Source: Bactrocera neohumeralis (Eukaryota; Arthropoda; Insecta; Diptera; Tephritidae). From it: a DNA stretch of 64,000 nucleotides. Below the pieces are notes generated by a model. It was not told the origin of the DNA. It ran no database searches and was given only the letters and a program-made list of their open reading frames with translations. Below, piece by piece: positions 22,881-35,545 of this stretch (position 1 is the first letter of the stretch; every line of letters starts with the position of its first letter). The stretch spans positions 67,829,528-67,893,527 of the forward strand of contig NC_065921.1 in assembly GCF_024586455.1 (NCBI RefSeq), in the 5' to 3' direction. The translations under genes and the position numbers were made by a program.

Positions 22881-25430
22881 ACTTTAGGGCCTGACATTGA
22901 CTTACAATTGGAAAAATCCAAGATATTGTGGGAAAGTGAGCAGAAGTTTCCCTAAATTTGTTTATACAAGTAGAGCTTGTGTAGTAGCCAGGAGCACCAT
23001 TGACTTCTTTTGTATCTCAGAGTTCTTGTTGCAGTGTAAGCCAGGGACAGCGAGCAGACTTCGTCCTGACTTCAGCTTATTTTCCGGGAAAGGCATCTAC
23101 AGCACCCCCAGAGGCTGTGGATAGACAGGTGAGTCACTGTAGGCGACACAAGCTACCCCTGACCTTAGGAAGTGATGCGAACGCTCAATACACGGATTCG
23201 GGCAGTACGGACTGCAACAAACGAGATGAGACTCTTTTAGAATAAATAATTAGTACTAACTAAGCTATAGAAAATGTGGGTTGTGAACCCAAGGTGTCAA
23301 CGGAGTCCTTCTTGTCGGATCATAGAATTACAAGGGTCGCGCTAAGAGTAGAAACGTACGGAGTTCGGGGAGGAATATAAAAGCAACCTAACCTCATATA
23401 ACATGGAGACTAGGTCTACAAAGCAGGCAAGCTTTAGAAGATTCTGTGAAACTTTCACCTCCACACCTGAAACGACGTATACGACCCGCGCGGAAGAAGG
23501 ACCTATAATACTTTTGCGGGCGCACTTCTCGTAAACGATTCGGGAAGACCAGTATCTACTCGTAATCAAAAACAAGCCGTCTCGTTCAGATTGGGTAATC
23601 GTAAGGCAATTGCGACTCGTTCAAGTGGGCTATGGCTTCGTTGGAGAAATTCAAGTCTCCGGTAGTGGACGGCATCTTTCCAGCGCTATTACAAAAGGGA
23701 GAACAGGTTCTTCTGTCATACCTTGTTCGGCTAGCTAAATAGCTTTGCATTGGCGTACATCCCTAAAGTATGGAAGACCGCGAAGATGATTTTTATATCT
23801 AAAGAAAGAAGGACTATTCACTGGCAAAATCCTTCATTAGTCTAACTTCATTCTTCCTAAAAAGTATGGAAAAGATCGCCGATCATGAAATAAGGTCTAA
23901 GGCGCTGAAAATTGCACCACTGCAGGTTTTTCGACATGCTTACAGAGCAGGCAGATGAATCAATACTGTTCGCTAACTGCGCAGATAGAGAGTTCGCTGG
24001 AAGGAGGGGAAGTGAGGCTCTGAGTCTTCGTAGATATCGAAAGTACTTTTGACAACACGTCTCACAAGAGCATAGCCAGGGTACTGGAGAAAACGATTGT
24101 TGAGTGTATTCCGTACCAGAATAACTGAAACCACAGTAGGACATAGAAGGATTCGTCTTGCTACAACAAGGGGCTGCCCACAAGGGGAGTGCTGTGGAGT
24201 CTTGTCGTGGACGACCTACTAGTATTGCTAACTGACAATGGAATTCACTGCCAAGGTAACATTTTTATTATAGCCAGAGGTAAATTTGAGTGGAAAATCC
24301 TGTGGCTGCAAGCCAAGGATTGTTAGGTGGTTGTGCACCATGATCGTACTACCGATACTCACGTTTGGCGCTGTGGTAAGGGCCTCAAAAGCTTCGCAGA
24401 CTTCGGTAGAGCTCCAAGTATCGAAGCTGCAACGACTTGCATGTCCACTGCAATGCGCACTTGTCCGACGGCAGCCTTCATCTAGCGATCGGTCAAGTAG
24501 CCAAGCACACACTTCCACCAACGACGGCAGATCGGTGTGGCAAAGGTAAGGAAATCTATTCCCAGCGGATTTAAGAGTTAAGTGGTACTAACCCTTCTCC
24601 CAAGGAACAACATTACTAAAAGGTTAACTTAACGAATTGGTTTAAGGTTACCCTTGGCAGCAAGGCTGAATGGAATGATTCCACTATCGAGCTGTTGCTG
24701 AAGGATAGTACGATCTAGGAGTACACTGACGGCTCGAAAACGTCGGAGAAAATCGGTCGCAGGATCACGCATGAAACTTTTCATACTTATCGAAGTTTTC
24801 GATCATTTTCCTGGCAGAAAAACGTACAACCGCACTCAGCGGTAGTCGAGCGGCACCAAAAGCAGTCTCTTCCTACGAGATCAAATCGCCTTTGGTGCAG
24901 GAATGTAGAGAACGTCTGATTAGCCTAGCGCAATGTGGCCATGCGCCCCTCATCTGAGTGCCTGGTCACAAGGAAATGGCTGATGAGCTCGCCCGCTCTG
25001 CAGACCCACTAACATGGTAGGACCTGAACCCTTCACTGGAGTGGGACCCCATATCATAAAGGAGGTGCCTACCAAGGAAGAAGAGTGGGCAAAGCAAGAC
25101 TTGGCATGCCGTTTGCAATCAACCTCCCTAGGGATAAAGTCAGTCTACTGATTGCATTTTATACTAGCCTCTGCAAGCTGAAGAAGCATTTACACAACAT
25201 GGGCCTAGCTTCTTGCGTAAATTTCAGGGAGCCAAAAATACCAGAATACCTACTAATTGACTGCTTAAAGTCCTTGAATCCATGTTTCCAAATAGGGATC
25301 ACATCGCTTCGCTAGCACTCAGCAGAATAATGGACTTTATCAATATGCTGGGGCAAGGTGAGTTTTTGTGATTTAGGAGAGGGCACAATAGACCAAAGGT
25401 CAAGTTGCATTCCTCCTTTAACAATCAATC
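22881..25430 (+). pseudogene. LOA/I-like LINE, endonuclease to 3' end, copy A (degenerate)
   Basis: The plus strand follows a full ORF2 order. Endonuclease remnants (LTSAYFPGKAS, GSDANAQY, SDHRITRVALR) lie at 23,060-23,350. RT N-terminal remnants (ALAYIPKVWKTAKMIFI) lie near 23,745-23,800, with a badly broken palm to about 24,290. The RT thumb (KPRIVRWLCTMIVLPIL, SKLQRLACPLQCA) lies at 24,310-24,460. RNase H (EYTDGSKTSE) is near 24,720, and a tail (NLPRDKVSLLIAFYTSLC) at 25,120-25,190. The 3' untranslated end (GAGGGCACAATAGACCAAAG) matches the minus copy at 16.3 kb and copy B at 29.3 kb. Many stops and frameshifts are present. This is the longest copy of the family here; the 5' part before the endonuclease is missing. 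Confidence 0.8.
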
Positions 25431-27545
25431 AATCACATTAACTAATTCTATTTAAAATTTGAGTCTCTGCAGTTAAGCGGGATGGCCATGTCAAAAGCTT
25501 AAGACCAACATTAATATCTCCATAAAAATTTATGAAATCGCGCCAGAAGAAAACTCATGCAGAACGCAAAATTAGCAACTGCTGATTACATTACATTTTC
25601 GTTGCTTGAAAGCTCACAGCACGATCACTAATAAGCGCTTCAACGCTAGCAACGCAGCCACAGGTTTCAAGCAGCGGCTGACTTTCAAGTAAATGCATTT
25701 AATAAATATTTTACAGTCTACTTTACGGCGTAATATGGAGGAGCGGTGTGTAATCGCTTTCAGCACTTCCGCTTGGGTTTTATGTGGGCACAAACATAAA
25801 TAAACATATAACACTTGTCGGTGCATACCAACAGGCGCAAAGGGCTACTCATTTGTGCCTACGAACACATACACACATAAAATCAAACAGCTGAAGTGTG
25901 AGCAGCAGCCGTCAGTTTCATATAGCCATATGTATATACAAATGTACATGCATATGTATGCGTGCGTGTCTATAGAGTTAATTGTTTGTGTGCGTAGGCC
26001 TTGGTTTATTGTGCCGGCACTGCATCTCCGTTACTTTTCGTACAGAATTCATCTACTTTTTTTGTGAGCCGACGTATGTAGGAACATTTTTTGTGCAATT
26101 GCTCGCTCGCAGCTCTTTAACTTCTCCGCCATGCACATTGTTGCAAATCCGTATTTGTTTGTAAGCGAGTGTGTGTGTGGCATTTTTGCGTTTGCACACA
26201 AGAAAAAGCAAGCAAAAAATAATTCATTTAAATTTTTTTCATTGCTAGTGTGTGCGTAAACATGTTTTCGTATCACTGTCTGGTTTACATGCATTTTTCA
26301 ATGGTTAAACACAGGCGCATTTCACTTGGTTGGCATTCTGACGCCTGCAAGTATGCAACAGTGGCTATTTTTGTTGATTTATTTTTCACATCCGTACATA
26401 TATTTGCCGCAGCGCCGCTCCGCACTTCCAGCACTCATTCATTTATGCATTCACTCACACATATACATACCTGTATGCTTTCATATATGTTTCGTTGCCT
26501 TGTTTTTGAGCTGTTTGTGAAATTTCGCACAATTTTTGGCGCACCAACATGTGTAATGCTCGCCGGCTTCAAGCACGAATGCAAGCACGTTTGAGTGAAA
26601 AGTGAAAGGTGCATTGTGCGCTTTAATATTTAAAATATATGCTGTGAATGCCGACCGAACGGGATATTGCAAAAATACAATATATGTAAAAAGAAAGAGG
26701 GACAACCGCTTTGCCGCCAGCAGACGTCGCTGCAATCACAACAGAATGCGTTTAAATAGCGGGTTTCATATGATAGCACAAATAGGCCATAAAGTTGGTG
26801 CCTCATGGATGATAAGAATATAAAAATTGAACAAAAATTTGGTAAAGAAATGGTCCGTAAGTAGTGTCATTATTATTATTAAATTATCACCCTTTTTCTA
26901 TCGCTTCTAATTTCTTGCTATTTTTCTGCTTAGACCATTATGCTAAACACCTAAACGACAGAGGAACACCTGCTCGTTTCCATCTAGATGGGTTTTTGGT
27001 AAGGGTGCTTTTTCTTGCAAGCTCATCGGTTTTATTCCGACGATATTGCTCCGGCCCAGCTACTAAGAATAATATTTAATTTTAAACTTTGCCTATATTT
27101 AGGCTGATTTTAGCAAAGACACACACCTGCACGAGTTACGCTTGCGACTTGTACCAAGCAATATAATATACCATAACTATTTGGAATTAGAGTTGGAGAG
27201 TCCCTAATTGAGTTCAACCATAAATGTAACATCCACGGAAAAAGTAGCTGAATGTTCTGGATATTTCAAAAGGAGCAAAGAAGTATAGAATTAAAAAGCA
27301 GTTATCTTTGTCTCATAGCATCAGTTTGAAGGCTGAAAAGACTTGAACTTTAGTATTCAATAATATCTTATAATTATGATAATTACAAATATATTTATTT
27401 TAAACTAAAAAATGCCGACAGAGCTTCCTCATGTCGTTAATATTCGGCACATTTACTTAAGTAAAACTACTACAATATACTGAGGCATCAGTAAAAGAAA
27501 TGTTGAAATTATTGTAATATACATAGCTATCAATGAGTTTAGTAT
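25431..27545. other. Gene-free stretch, host-like composition
   Basis: Long open frames are only 60-114 codons, overlap each other on both strands, and lack domains. TG-rich text occurs near 26,170. The segment is less AT-rich than the transposon relics from about 25,550 to 26,760 and probably is unique host non-coding DNA. Confidence 0.5.
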
Positions 27546-29330
27546 TTACAGAAGGTGTATTCGTCTTCTCATAATGTCTCCCAAATTACGAAATTGTTTC
27601 TTGCAATCAAAGCTCTTGGCATTAGGCAGATCAACCAACACTGCTCTGAACCAGCTAAGCTCGGAGATACAGAGTTCGCTGTAAGATGTGGAAGTAATGT
27701 ATGCACCTTCCAGGATATCGAAGATGCTTGACACCGGTGCGCTGATGATAGAGACCATACTGCGCACTAACGAAATCACAGGAGGCGATACCAGATTTCG
27801 TTTCGGCACTTTAAGAGGCTACCAATGGCGTCCGCTGTCAATGATATGCGGCCGACATTGTTATTATAGCTAGAGGAAAGTTTGAAAACCTTTCTGTGAT
27901 ATCGTACAAAGCGGATTAGACCTGGCTAAGGGATGATGTAGAGAGGTTGGACTGAACATGAACCCCTCGAAGACGACCATCATCCCATTTAGAGATGAAG
28001 GTTCCTGCCCGGCCTCAGGAATTTTACCCTTAGAGCCGGAGTGATCGAATATGTTCAAATACCTTGATCTCATGTTGGATTCTAGTCTACAGTGGTAGCA
28101 GCACGTTGACCTGGCAATGAAGCACTTATAGTGCGCAATCGGGTAGCTGGTAAATCCTGGAGCTGCAAGCCAAGGATTGTCAGGTGGTTGTACACCATGA
28201 ACGTGCGACCAATTATCACATATGGGGCTTGAGCCTCGAAAGAATCGAAGATGCAACAACTCGCCTGAATCTATGTGTCGGGTGACATTCGGACGTGTGC
28301 AACAGCGGCACTTGTAGTCATGCTAGACTTCACAACGCTTCACCTAGTATTCGGTCAGGTAGCAGTACACACATTGCTCCAAATGGCAACAGAATGGTTT
28401 GGCAGAGGTAAGATAATATTTTCCCAGGGCATGAAGGACTTAAGTGGTGAAATACAAATGGCTCTTCTCCCAAGGGAAAACATTACCAAAAGTAATGCAT
28501 TAAGAAGTTAAAGTTTACCCTTAGCAGTAAGGCCTAATAGAATGATTCCGCTCTTAAGCTACTGATTAGAGATATTACAATTATGTGGTACTCCCACGGC
28601 TAGAAAACGTCGGAGGAATGGGAAGTTTTCCAAGCAGAGGTCTTTGCTATAAGTCGATGCGTAGAGATAAACCTCGAAAAAAACTTTCGCTACGAATGTA
28701 TAATTATACTCAGCGACAATCCAGCGGCACTCAAAGCGGTCTCTGCTTACAAGATCAAATCGCTATTGGTGCAGGAGTGTTTAGAACGGCTGAACAGTCT
28801 AGAAGATTGTCACCAAGTGCACCTTATCTGCATGGCCAGTCACAAAGGTATAGCCCGGAATGAACTTTCTGATAAGTTTGCCAGCTCCGCAATATCCGCT
28901 AACATGGTAGGATCCAAACCGTTCATTGTGTTTGGCCCCTATAACATAAATAAACTGCAGGAGTGGGAAAGGAGAGGTATCGGCAACAACTTCAAGGCAT
29001 ACGTCATGTCAAGTTGCTAATTTGTGGTTACAACCATAAAAGGTTTAAATATGTAATCATCCTTCCAAGGGACAAACTCAGGCTACTTGTCGCTTTCTAC
29101 ACTGACCATTATAAGCTTCCTTTGCAAATTGCCGGCTCTTCGACATGGAACCTAAAACTCCAGAACAGCTACTAATTGACTGCACAGCAGCCTTTCGGCG
29201 CAGCATATAAGCCCTTGGATGCATGTTTCCATACAAAGATCAATTTATCAATATGCTGGGATTAAGTGAGTTGTTTTGATTTAGGAGAGGACACAAAAAT
29301 CCTTAGGTCGCGGTGCAATTCTCATTTTTT
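27546..29330 (+). pseudogene. LOA/I-like LINE, RT to 3' end, copy B (degenerate)
   Basis: Plus-strand remnants start in the RT fingers (LGRSTNTALNQLSSEIQSSL at 27,610-27,670). They continue with the palm start (a decayed DIEGAFDNT-like piece, then LMIETILRTNEITGGDTRF at 27,740-27,800). A deletion then removes the catalytic ADD box. The thumb (CKPRIVRWLYTMNVRP), RNase H remnants (QECLERLNSLEDCHQVHLI, SHKGIARNELSDKFA at 28,770-28,885) and tail (LPRDKLRLLVAFYTDHYKL) follow. The 3' end closely matches copy A (TATCAATATGCTGGG). Copies A and B are 2 kb apart in the same orientation. Confidence 0.8.
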
Positions 29331-31035
29331 TATCTAATTGAATCTAATCCTGAACAAATCTTTTCTGATCAATCCGTCTACAAACCGTCTTTTCGCAAAT
29401 TGAAACACAAACCTCAAAGGTTTTAAGCAAATATTCAGGAAGACGAGAAAAGGTACTAATTTTTGTTTTTGTGCTTAAATTTTAAAGCACAAGCAATTTA
29501 ACGCTAAAGCTTTCATTAATGCTTTTACTCGACCTTTAATTCAAGCTTGCTATCTTATTTTTTTTTTTTTGGTTTCGAAGTACATATTTAAACTTTAAAC
29601 GTCTATTTTTAGCTCTCTATCAAACTTAATATCCGACAAGCTTTTAGGAAATTGAATAAATGCTCAAGTTTATGAGAAATTCTAAATTAAACACAATATA
29701 AATTATTGTTTGATATTATTGTCGCTGAATTAATCTTACTTTATCACCCATGAGAGTTATGTTTTGAGCGATTTACGGTTTTGAAAATAGCGTCATTGAT
29801 TCTGCAACTGAGCTTTGTCTAAACTACTTGCCATCGAATTCAAATTGTTCACGAGTATTTTAAAGTTAAAGAAAACGATTTTTTGAGTTTCGTTTGGCCG
29901 TTAAGCTCAGAGCTGTATAAAATAGTATGTTTTAAAGCTCTTCTACATTACCATTGCTATTTTCACTTTTCCAGTCTATCATATAACATTCAACTGCGCT
30001 TATGTGTGCATTTTTTATTTATTTTTTTTTTTTTTCGTTTTGTAATTGCGTACAACACCTTACTTCATTATTCCACCCTCTCGAGCGCGAAAGAATGAAA
30101 ATAAAAGCTAAACAATAGCAGTTTTTTCCGTTCCTTTATAGTCTTTAGGAAAAAGTGAAAATTTCCTACGTCAATGTCAAAGTTGTCGGGTTGCATGTGT
30201 GTTTGCATGAGTACCTAGCATATACGCATACACGCACAAAGCATGTTGATATTGCCATTGTTTTCATTTACCTACACAAATAAGAGTTGTGTTCATACAT
30301 ATTTACATAAGGGCACACATTTATTTGTTTTTCTTATAATTGCCCACTACCCATACACATCTAGGTACTCATTACAGTTATCCTCAGCCCTTGAGCAACA
30401 TTTTTAATTACAAGTATTTACTATTTACATATATACTATGTCATATCCAGGTAAGTGAGGTTTATAAGCAAAGTGAAAGCTTAGGGCTCGACACACATGC
30501 TAATGCATCACCTTGTCGAGCAGTTAGACTAATTGTCTGGCTCATTGTTAATGTTGACTCGCCTGCCATTGTTGCGCTTATCCCTTAGCGCCTAAGGGTA
30601 TACTTGTTTATGTGCTTAATCTGTATTCCAGTCTGTATACTATATGTTTTGTATGTAACCATTTAAGTGCAACTTTTAATAGATTTTTTAAAGCCTACCA
30701 GAACCACATAATTACATTTGAAGTATTTTTTCATCTTTAGCGATTAATATTAGTTTCTTTGATACAAAGTTATTAAATATGTCAATTTGTGCTATCAAAT
30801 CTTGTAGACTTTATATGAAGGCAGATACCTAGGTCAAACGAGTCTGCTTATTTGGGCCACACAACTCGTTTTGAAAAATATTGCATACTTTAAAACGCTT
30901 TGTGCAAATTTTGTGTCATATTGTCTGTAGATTTCACTATCTGGATAAAAATGCAATACAAGCGATATTCGATATGAATTCAATATTTATTAATTAAAAA
31001 TAGCCCTATGTGAAATACGCGCCTCTCAGTACCTC
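29331..31035. other. No gene recognised
   Basis: T-rich and A-rich runs (29,560 and 30,020) and short open frames only. A GTGAGG donor-like site follows CAGGTAAGTGAGG near 30,451, but there is no supporting frame. Confidence 0.45.
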
Positions 31036-31620
31036 ATAAATATCGTTATGAGTTATTTTGAAAATAGAATGCTGATCTACAACACCGCCGAAGACATCAA
31101 GAGCTACCCTATTTCAAGTGGAGTTCCACAAGGTTCAGTATTAGGCCCTCTCTTATGGAATCTCGTATATAATGTGTTGCTATGAATTCCAAACCTTATA
31201 GTCTTGGCAGTAACAAAACCACTTGGTGACCTCCAAAATAAATGTAATGAATGCATAAATGGTCTGCGCCAATAGTTTTCTTCCATGAGTTTGGAACTGG
31301 CTGAGCACAGAACAGAAGTATCAGAAGTATTGCTCATAAGCACCAGGAAAATTGAAGAAAGAATAACTCTCACTTTAGAAGAGTGTGCGGTTACTTCACA
31401 GTCACAGTTGAAGTATTTAGTGGTAATATGGGACTCCAAACTGAAATTCAAGGAGCACTTAGCATATACATCGAATAAAGCAAATAAGATTTACAATGCC
31501 TTATCAAGAAGGAATTTTCTTGGGCCTGAATTGGAGGATGTTGATAAGACGTGGCCTGCAAGATCATGCCTACTGGACTATTTTGTGGAATTATGTGAAG
31601 TTTACGCAGATAATTGACGC
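31036..31620 (+). pseudogene. R1-like LINE fragment with reverse-transcriptase palm
   Basis: The reading YFENRMLIYNTAED, then SGVPQGSVLGPLLWNLVYN (31,115-31,170) is the RT motif before the catalytic box. The YADD segment itself is missing: the text jumps from IPNLI to VLAVTKPLGDLQN. After it come LELAEHRTEVSEVLL, RKIEERITLTLEECAVTSQ and LKYLVVIWDSKLKFKEHL (31,285-31,470), which align with the R1-like relics at 9.4 and 35.9 kb. The frame 31285-31617 (110 codons) is the longest open part. It is dead because the catalytic aspartates are lost. Confidence 0.78.
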
Positions 31621-32015
31621 CTTGAAAGAGAGCATTCGGTTAACTATTCTTGCTGTCGTTAATTAAAGCATCAAGCCAAAAATTATTTTACTTAAATTGA
31701 TTATTAATAAAACCAAAAAGAGGTGGACAAATTTTTCCATTTAGAACTTTCGAAAAGCTTTTCTTGTTACTCCTATTAACAAGAAGCTTCGGAATTTGGT
31801 GCTTATCCCGCCACATTCTATCTGATTTATGTAGATACAATTCTTAATAAGCTGTTTTTGACTCAATTGAAAGCTAAAGCTCAACATTAGTTTACTTAAA
31901 AAAAAATAGCTTCACAAAATTACAAAGTTTTCCAGTAAGAGTAATATGATTTCTTTAAACCAAAAAAAAAAACAAAAAAAATCACATTAATTGCTAAGAA
32001 AATTAAAATGTTTTG
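31621..32015. other. A-rich spacer
   Basis: AT-rich sequence with an A-run near 31,960-31,985 and no recognisable domain. Confidence 0.5.
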
Positions 32016-32590
32016 TTTCTGAATATAACATCATTCAAATGGCCTCCACGACTTCTTTTGCAGGAACAAATTCAAGGAACCCCATATTTGAGTACTTTTT
32101 CCACAAATTCATGTCATATGTCATCAATAGCACATTCAATATTGATCCTAAAGACCAAGAACTTCAAATGGCCCCACAAGAAGTGGGGGCTTCATGGAGA
32201 CCATTCAATGTCACAATTTCTTGAAATAATCGAATCTCCAAACTTTTCTCGCAATAATTCGGCTGTTGCATGTGCTGTGTGGTACGCAGCCGCGTCTTGT
32301 TGCAACCAGATGTTGTCAAGATCAACTTCTTCCAGTCACGGCCATAAAAAGTTGGTTATCATTGACAGTTACAGCGTCACTAGCTTCATTTCGAAAGAAG
32401 TACGGACCGATGGTTCCACCACACCAAAATCCGCACCAAACTGTTAATTTAAATGAATATAATGGTCGCTCATGAATAGCTTGTGGACTTTCTCTGCACC
32501 ATAATCGACAGTTTTGTTTATTTACCACAACACAGAATCGCTATCAGTAGAATGGTTCAGGTTCCATATCGTCTCGTCAGTGAAAGACTT
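32016..32590 (-). pseudogene. DDE transposase (IS630/Tc1-mariner superfamily) relic
   Basis: Reading leftward from 32,590: FTDETIWNLNHS (first catalytic Asp region), NKQNCRLWCRESPQAIHE, KLTVWCGFWCGGTIGPYFF (32,520-32,380), then WLQQDAAAYHTAHATAELL (second Asp, about 32,310-32,250), then ISRNCDIEWSP and HFLWGHLKFLVF. This is the order of the DDE_3-type transposases of the IS630/Tc1/mariner superfamily that are common in insects. The short segment that should carry the third acidic residue, between EWSP and HFLWGH, is missing. Several frameshifts and stops occur. The 5' end abuts a LINE fragment in the opposite orientation at about 32,590. Confidence 0.75.
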
Positions 32591-32850
32591 TTGGCCCAAG
32601 ATGGATCGAAAGAGATCTAGTGATCTCTCTGCCCTCAATACGGCTAGCCTCTCCCTAGTTGTGGAGATTTTAACAGGTCATTGCCCTATTGGCGTACACG
32701 CAGTAAAGCTGGGAATCTTACCAGATGACATCTGCAGAAGCTGTGTGAAAAAAGATGAGATAAAAACAACTCAACACTTCCTTTTTGACTGTCTCGCGTT
32801 TGGGAGATCAAAACTAAAACAGTTGGAAGTTGGAAGTGAATTTTGTTGAA
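32591..32850 (+). pseudogene. LOA/I-like LINE C-terminal tail
   Basis: The frame reads FWPKMDRKRSSDLSALN, LTGHCPIGVHAVKLGIL, CRSC and HFLFDCLAFGRSKLKQL: the Cys/His-rich end that follows RNase H in this LINE type. It is the better-preserved counterpart of 13,320-13,540. RNase H is absent, so the fragment is 5'-truncated exactly where the opposite-strand transposase relic begins. Confidence 0.8.
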
Positions 32851-34045
32851 TTGTTTTTTCATTAGAATTTGAATATTTTCAACTTAAAGCTGCACACCAC
32901 GTAACAATGATAAAAATATATTGAAATTCTTTTTGCTACCACCTCCTCGTTTCACTGAACTCAATTTCTAAGAATTTCTGCAATATTTTTCGGACGCTAA
33001 TGACCGTTAAATGAAGTTAAAAGGCAATAAAATAAATTGCGAGCGCAAAATAAGATAACACAAATTTAATAGACAACTTAAAAGCGGTCAACCCAGGTCA
33101 CTTGGTCGCCGAAGTGGAGCAAAAAAGTACTTTGCACGTTGATTGCGCCTAAAATTATGTTACGAAAGCGCAGAAAAAATACAAAACGACGCGCTACTTT
33201 AGGCAGTGCCATTAAATAATGCGCATAACTTCTCATCCGCGCGGAGCTCCTTCCTTTCTGGTTAAAGAAGAAGAACGAAAGGGTGGCGGGGGTGATGCGG
33301 GTGGTGCTCCATTTCAACACTGCTGCAGGCGCTTTCATTTCGAGTATGCTTTAAAATTTTGCGGTCAATCTTCTGCAACGTCAACGCACGCTCGCCCTCA
33401 AAAGATAACTGGTAGGAGAAAAAATGTAATACCAACAACAATGAAATAAAAATAAGAGAGAAAATGAAAAATAAAGTTAAACATTTTTTTGTCTCCTGTT
33501 GCTCTGCAGCTCTTTAAATTGCGGTTAGAAACTGCGTGACGCCGCAATTGCGTTGAGGAGGTAAAATGGCGAGGTGGTCGGTTGTATGCGGCAGTCACCA
33601 AAATGTCAAGTCGCACGTTTCAACGCCATAAAATAGACGCCCCCACCTTCAATTTACTTTTGGCATTTCTATTACATTTCTTTTCATTACCTCAGTGCTA
33701 AACTTTCACACTTCGCCCTATCGTTGTTGCTTTTAGCTAATTTCACTACTTTTGACTACACGCTAGTACAAAGTGTAGCCTACTGACAGGCGTGCACATA
33801 AGAAATTTAAAGTTTTACTCCTTCGTTGGTATATTTTTGACTTTTAAGGGAAAAATTCATTACACATTAAATAAATTCCTGAACTTTCTGTGTGTGTAAG
33901 TTGTGTATAACACTACGCTATTTGTTGTATGCTATTAATAGCCTTTGAATTTCCTTTCTGTAGAAAAACTAGATATCGCACAATCGATAGGCTGATCTAG
34001 TACCCAAAAGTACCTGCGTTAATTTATCTCCAGTGAGGAGCTCAC
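32851..34045. other. Gene-free stretch, host-like
   Basis: Moderate GC around 33,060-33,640. The frames at 33219-33449 plus and 33078-33338 minus have no recognisable domain. Nothing else is seen. Confidence 0.45.
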
Positions 34046-34485
34046 TTTTGTTCTCAGTGGCTCCCCTGGTTCTGCGTGGATTTGACTAATTCTCAGTGGC
34101 TCTCAGTAGCTCTGCTTGGCTTTCACTCTTCTTCCATCTTCTCCAATGGGTTTCCATGATCTCACAGTGACCCCAAGTGGCACTACGGGTTCACAGTGGC
34201 TCCCTCTGATTCTCAATCACACTCAATGGTTCCCATTTGCTCTCAGTGGATCTCTCTGGTCTTCAAAGGCCCTAAGTGACACTCCTGAATCACAGTGGCT
34301 CTTTCTGATTCTCAGTAGCTCTCCCTAGTTTTCAGTACATATAAATGGATCTTATTGGTTCTCGGTGGCTCTCCCTGGTTCTCAGTCTCGCCGCTGGTTC
34401 TCAGTAGCTCTCCCTGGTCCCAGTAGTTTCCCCTATTCCTTAGTGGTTCTCACTGGCTTTCTCTGCGTCTCATTGGCCAGGAGCA
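34046..34485 (-). repeat. Degenerate minisatellite at the 3' end of an RTE element
   Basis: About 20-bp imperfect units with consensus near GGTTCTCAGTGGCTCTCCCT (plus strand) repeat through the segment. It directly adjoins the C-terminal coding end of a minus-strand RTE copy (34,490 onward), so it lies at that element's 3' side. The same arrangement recurs at 43,970-44,395. RTE elements often end in short tandem repeats; a tail of several hundred bases is unusual. Confidence 0.8.
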
Positions 34486-35545
34486 GCCAGGTCCTTCTCC
34501 TACAGATCTCTTCAACTAAGTGGAGGTCTTCCTCTTCTTTCAACGGTGGCTAATGCATGGAAAACTTTCAAAGCGAAAACGTTCGCATCCATCCGGAAAA
34601 CATGGTGTAGCCAGTGTTCGCTGAACTATATCAATGTCGTCTCATACAGCTCATCGATCCATTGACTGCGGTATTCGTCGTTGTATACGCGTAAAAGCTC
34701 ACAAATCTTGAGCAAACCTTTCTCTCGAAAATATATCAGGGCGAAAATTTTAAGGGTTTTTTAGAGGCAGGCTGGTTTTGTTTGTGAACGGAGGACTTTA
34801 CTTACAACTGTACATAAGGAGCTTGAAACGTGTTCTGAAACAAGATGCTGATGAGTGCTCTGGAGAGCAGTAGTTAAAACCTTCCTTTCTCGTTGACGGC
34901 GTACTTTGCTGCACAGAGGTGGATTCGTATCTTTGCTGCTCACAAATAGTAGTTCAAGTCCATGATTGCGCTCAGAACGTCCGCAAACCTGGCTGACTTT
35001 GAGCTTTTCAGTCCAGAAACAGTCAAGTAGCTTAATGAATTTTTTGGCACTGAGAACTAGTCTTACAGATAAGGATATTTCGGGCCTCGTCGAAGACCAG
35101 CCTCTAGCCTTTTGGAAATGTGTCGCTATGAAGACTGATTTTCCCAACCGTTGTTCCGAGGAAATTTTCTTTGTTCATCCTGGCGTTAAAGTTACCAAGC
35201 TCTGTTTCAATATCGTGCAGCTCTCATAACCGCGTCCCGGTGCTCATAAAGGGCATCTTTGGTCATTTCGTCGTTCACTTCCATCCGAGAGTGAGCACCA
35301 ATCAGTGTTATAGTAAATACTTCGACGCTGATGGATTCCACCAGAATGTTTGCTAGGACTTGAAGAGTAAGTCTCTCTCCCACCATGAATCTAGGGTGGC
35401 GGTAATCTGAGATTTTATTTTTACATGGACATCAGTTAGCTTGCCAGCGTCACCTTTCCAATTAAGAGATCGGACATTCCAGCTCCGTGCCTTTAAATCA
35501 TTGCCTTAGCCTTACACTTATTTAAGGGATCAGAGTGACGATATG
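34046..35545 (-). mobile_element. RTE-clade element with RT deleted and minisatellite tail
   Basis: Reading leftward, the endonuclease starts near 35,500 (a GMSDLLIGKV-like piece where the better copy has NVRTLNWEG). It continues at 35,250-34,850 with DNA closely parallel to the 40.2-40.7 kb endonuclease, for example around the GDFNARV codons near 35,180. From about 34,745 it jumps to the C-terminal tail (RVYNDEYRSQW, HHVFRMDANVFALKVFHAL), so the whole RT is deleted. The minisatellite follows. The frame 34761-35147 is a broken endonuclease reading. Confidence 0.78.

Noticed and set aside
32013..32447. 144-codon plus-strand open frame
   Set aside because: It lies antisense to a clear transposase relic on the minus strand and is a shadow.
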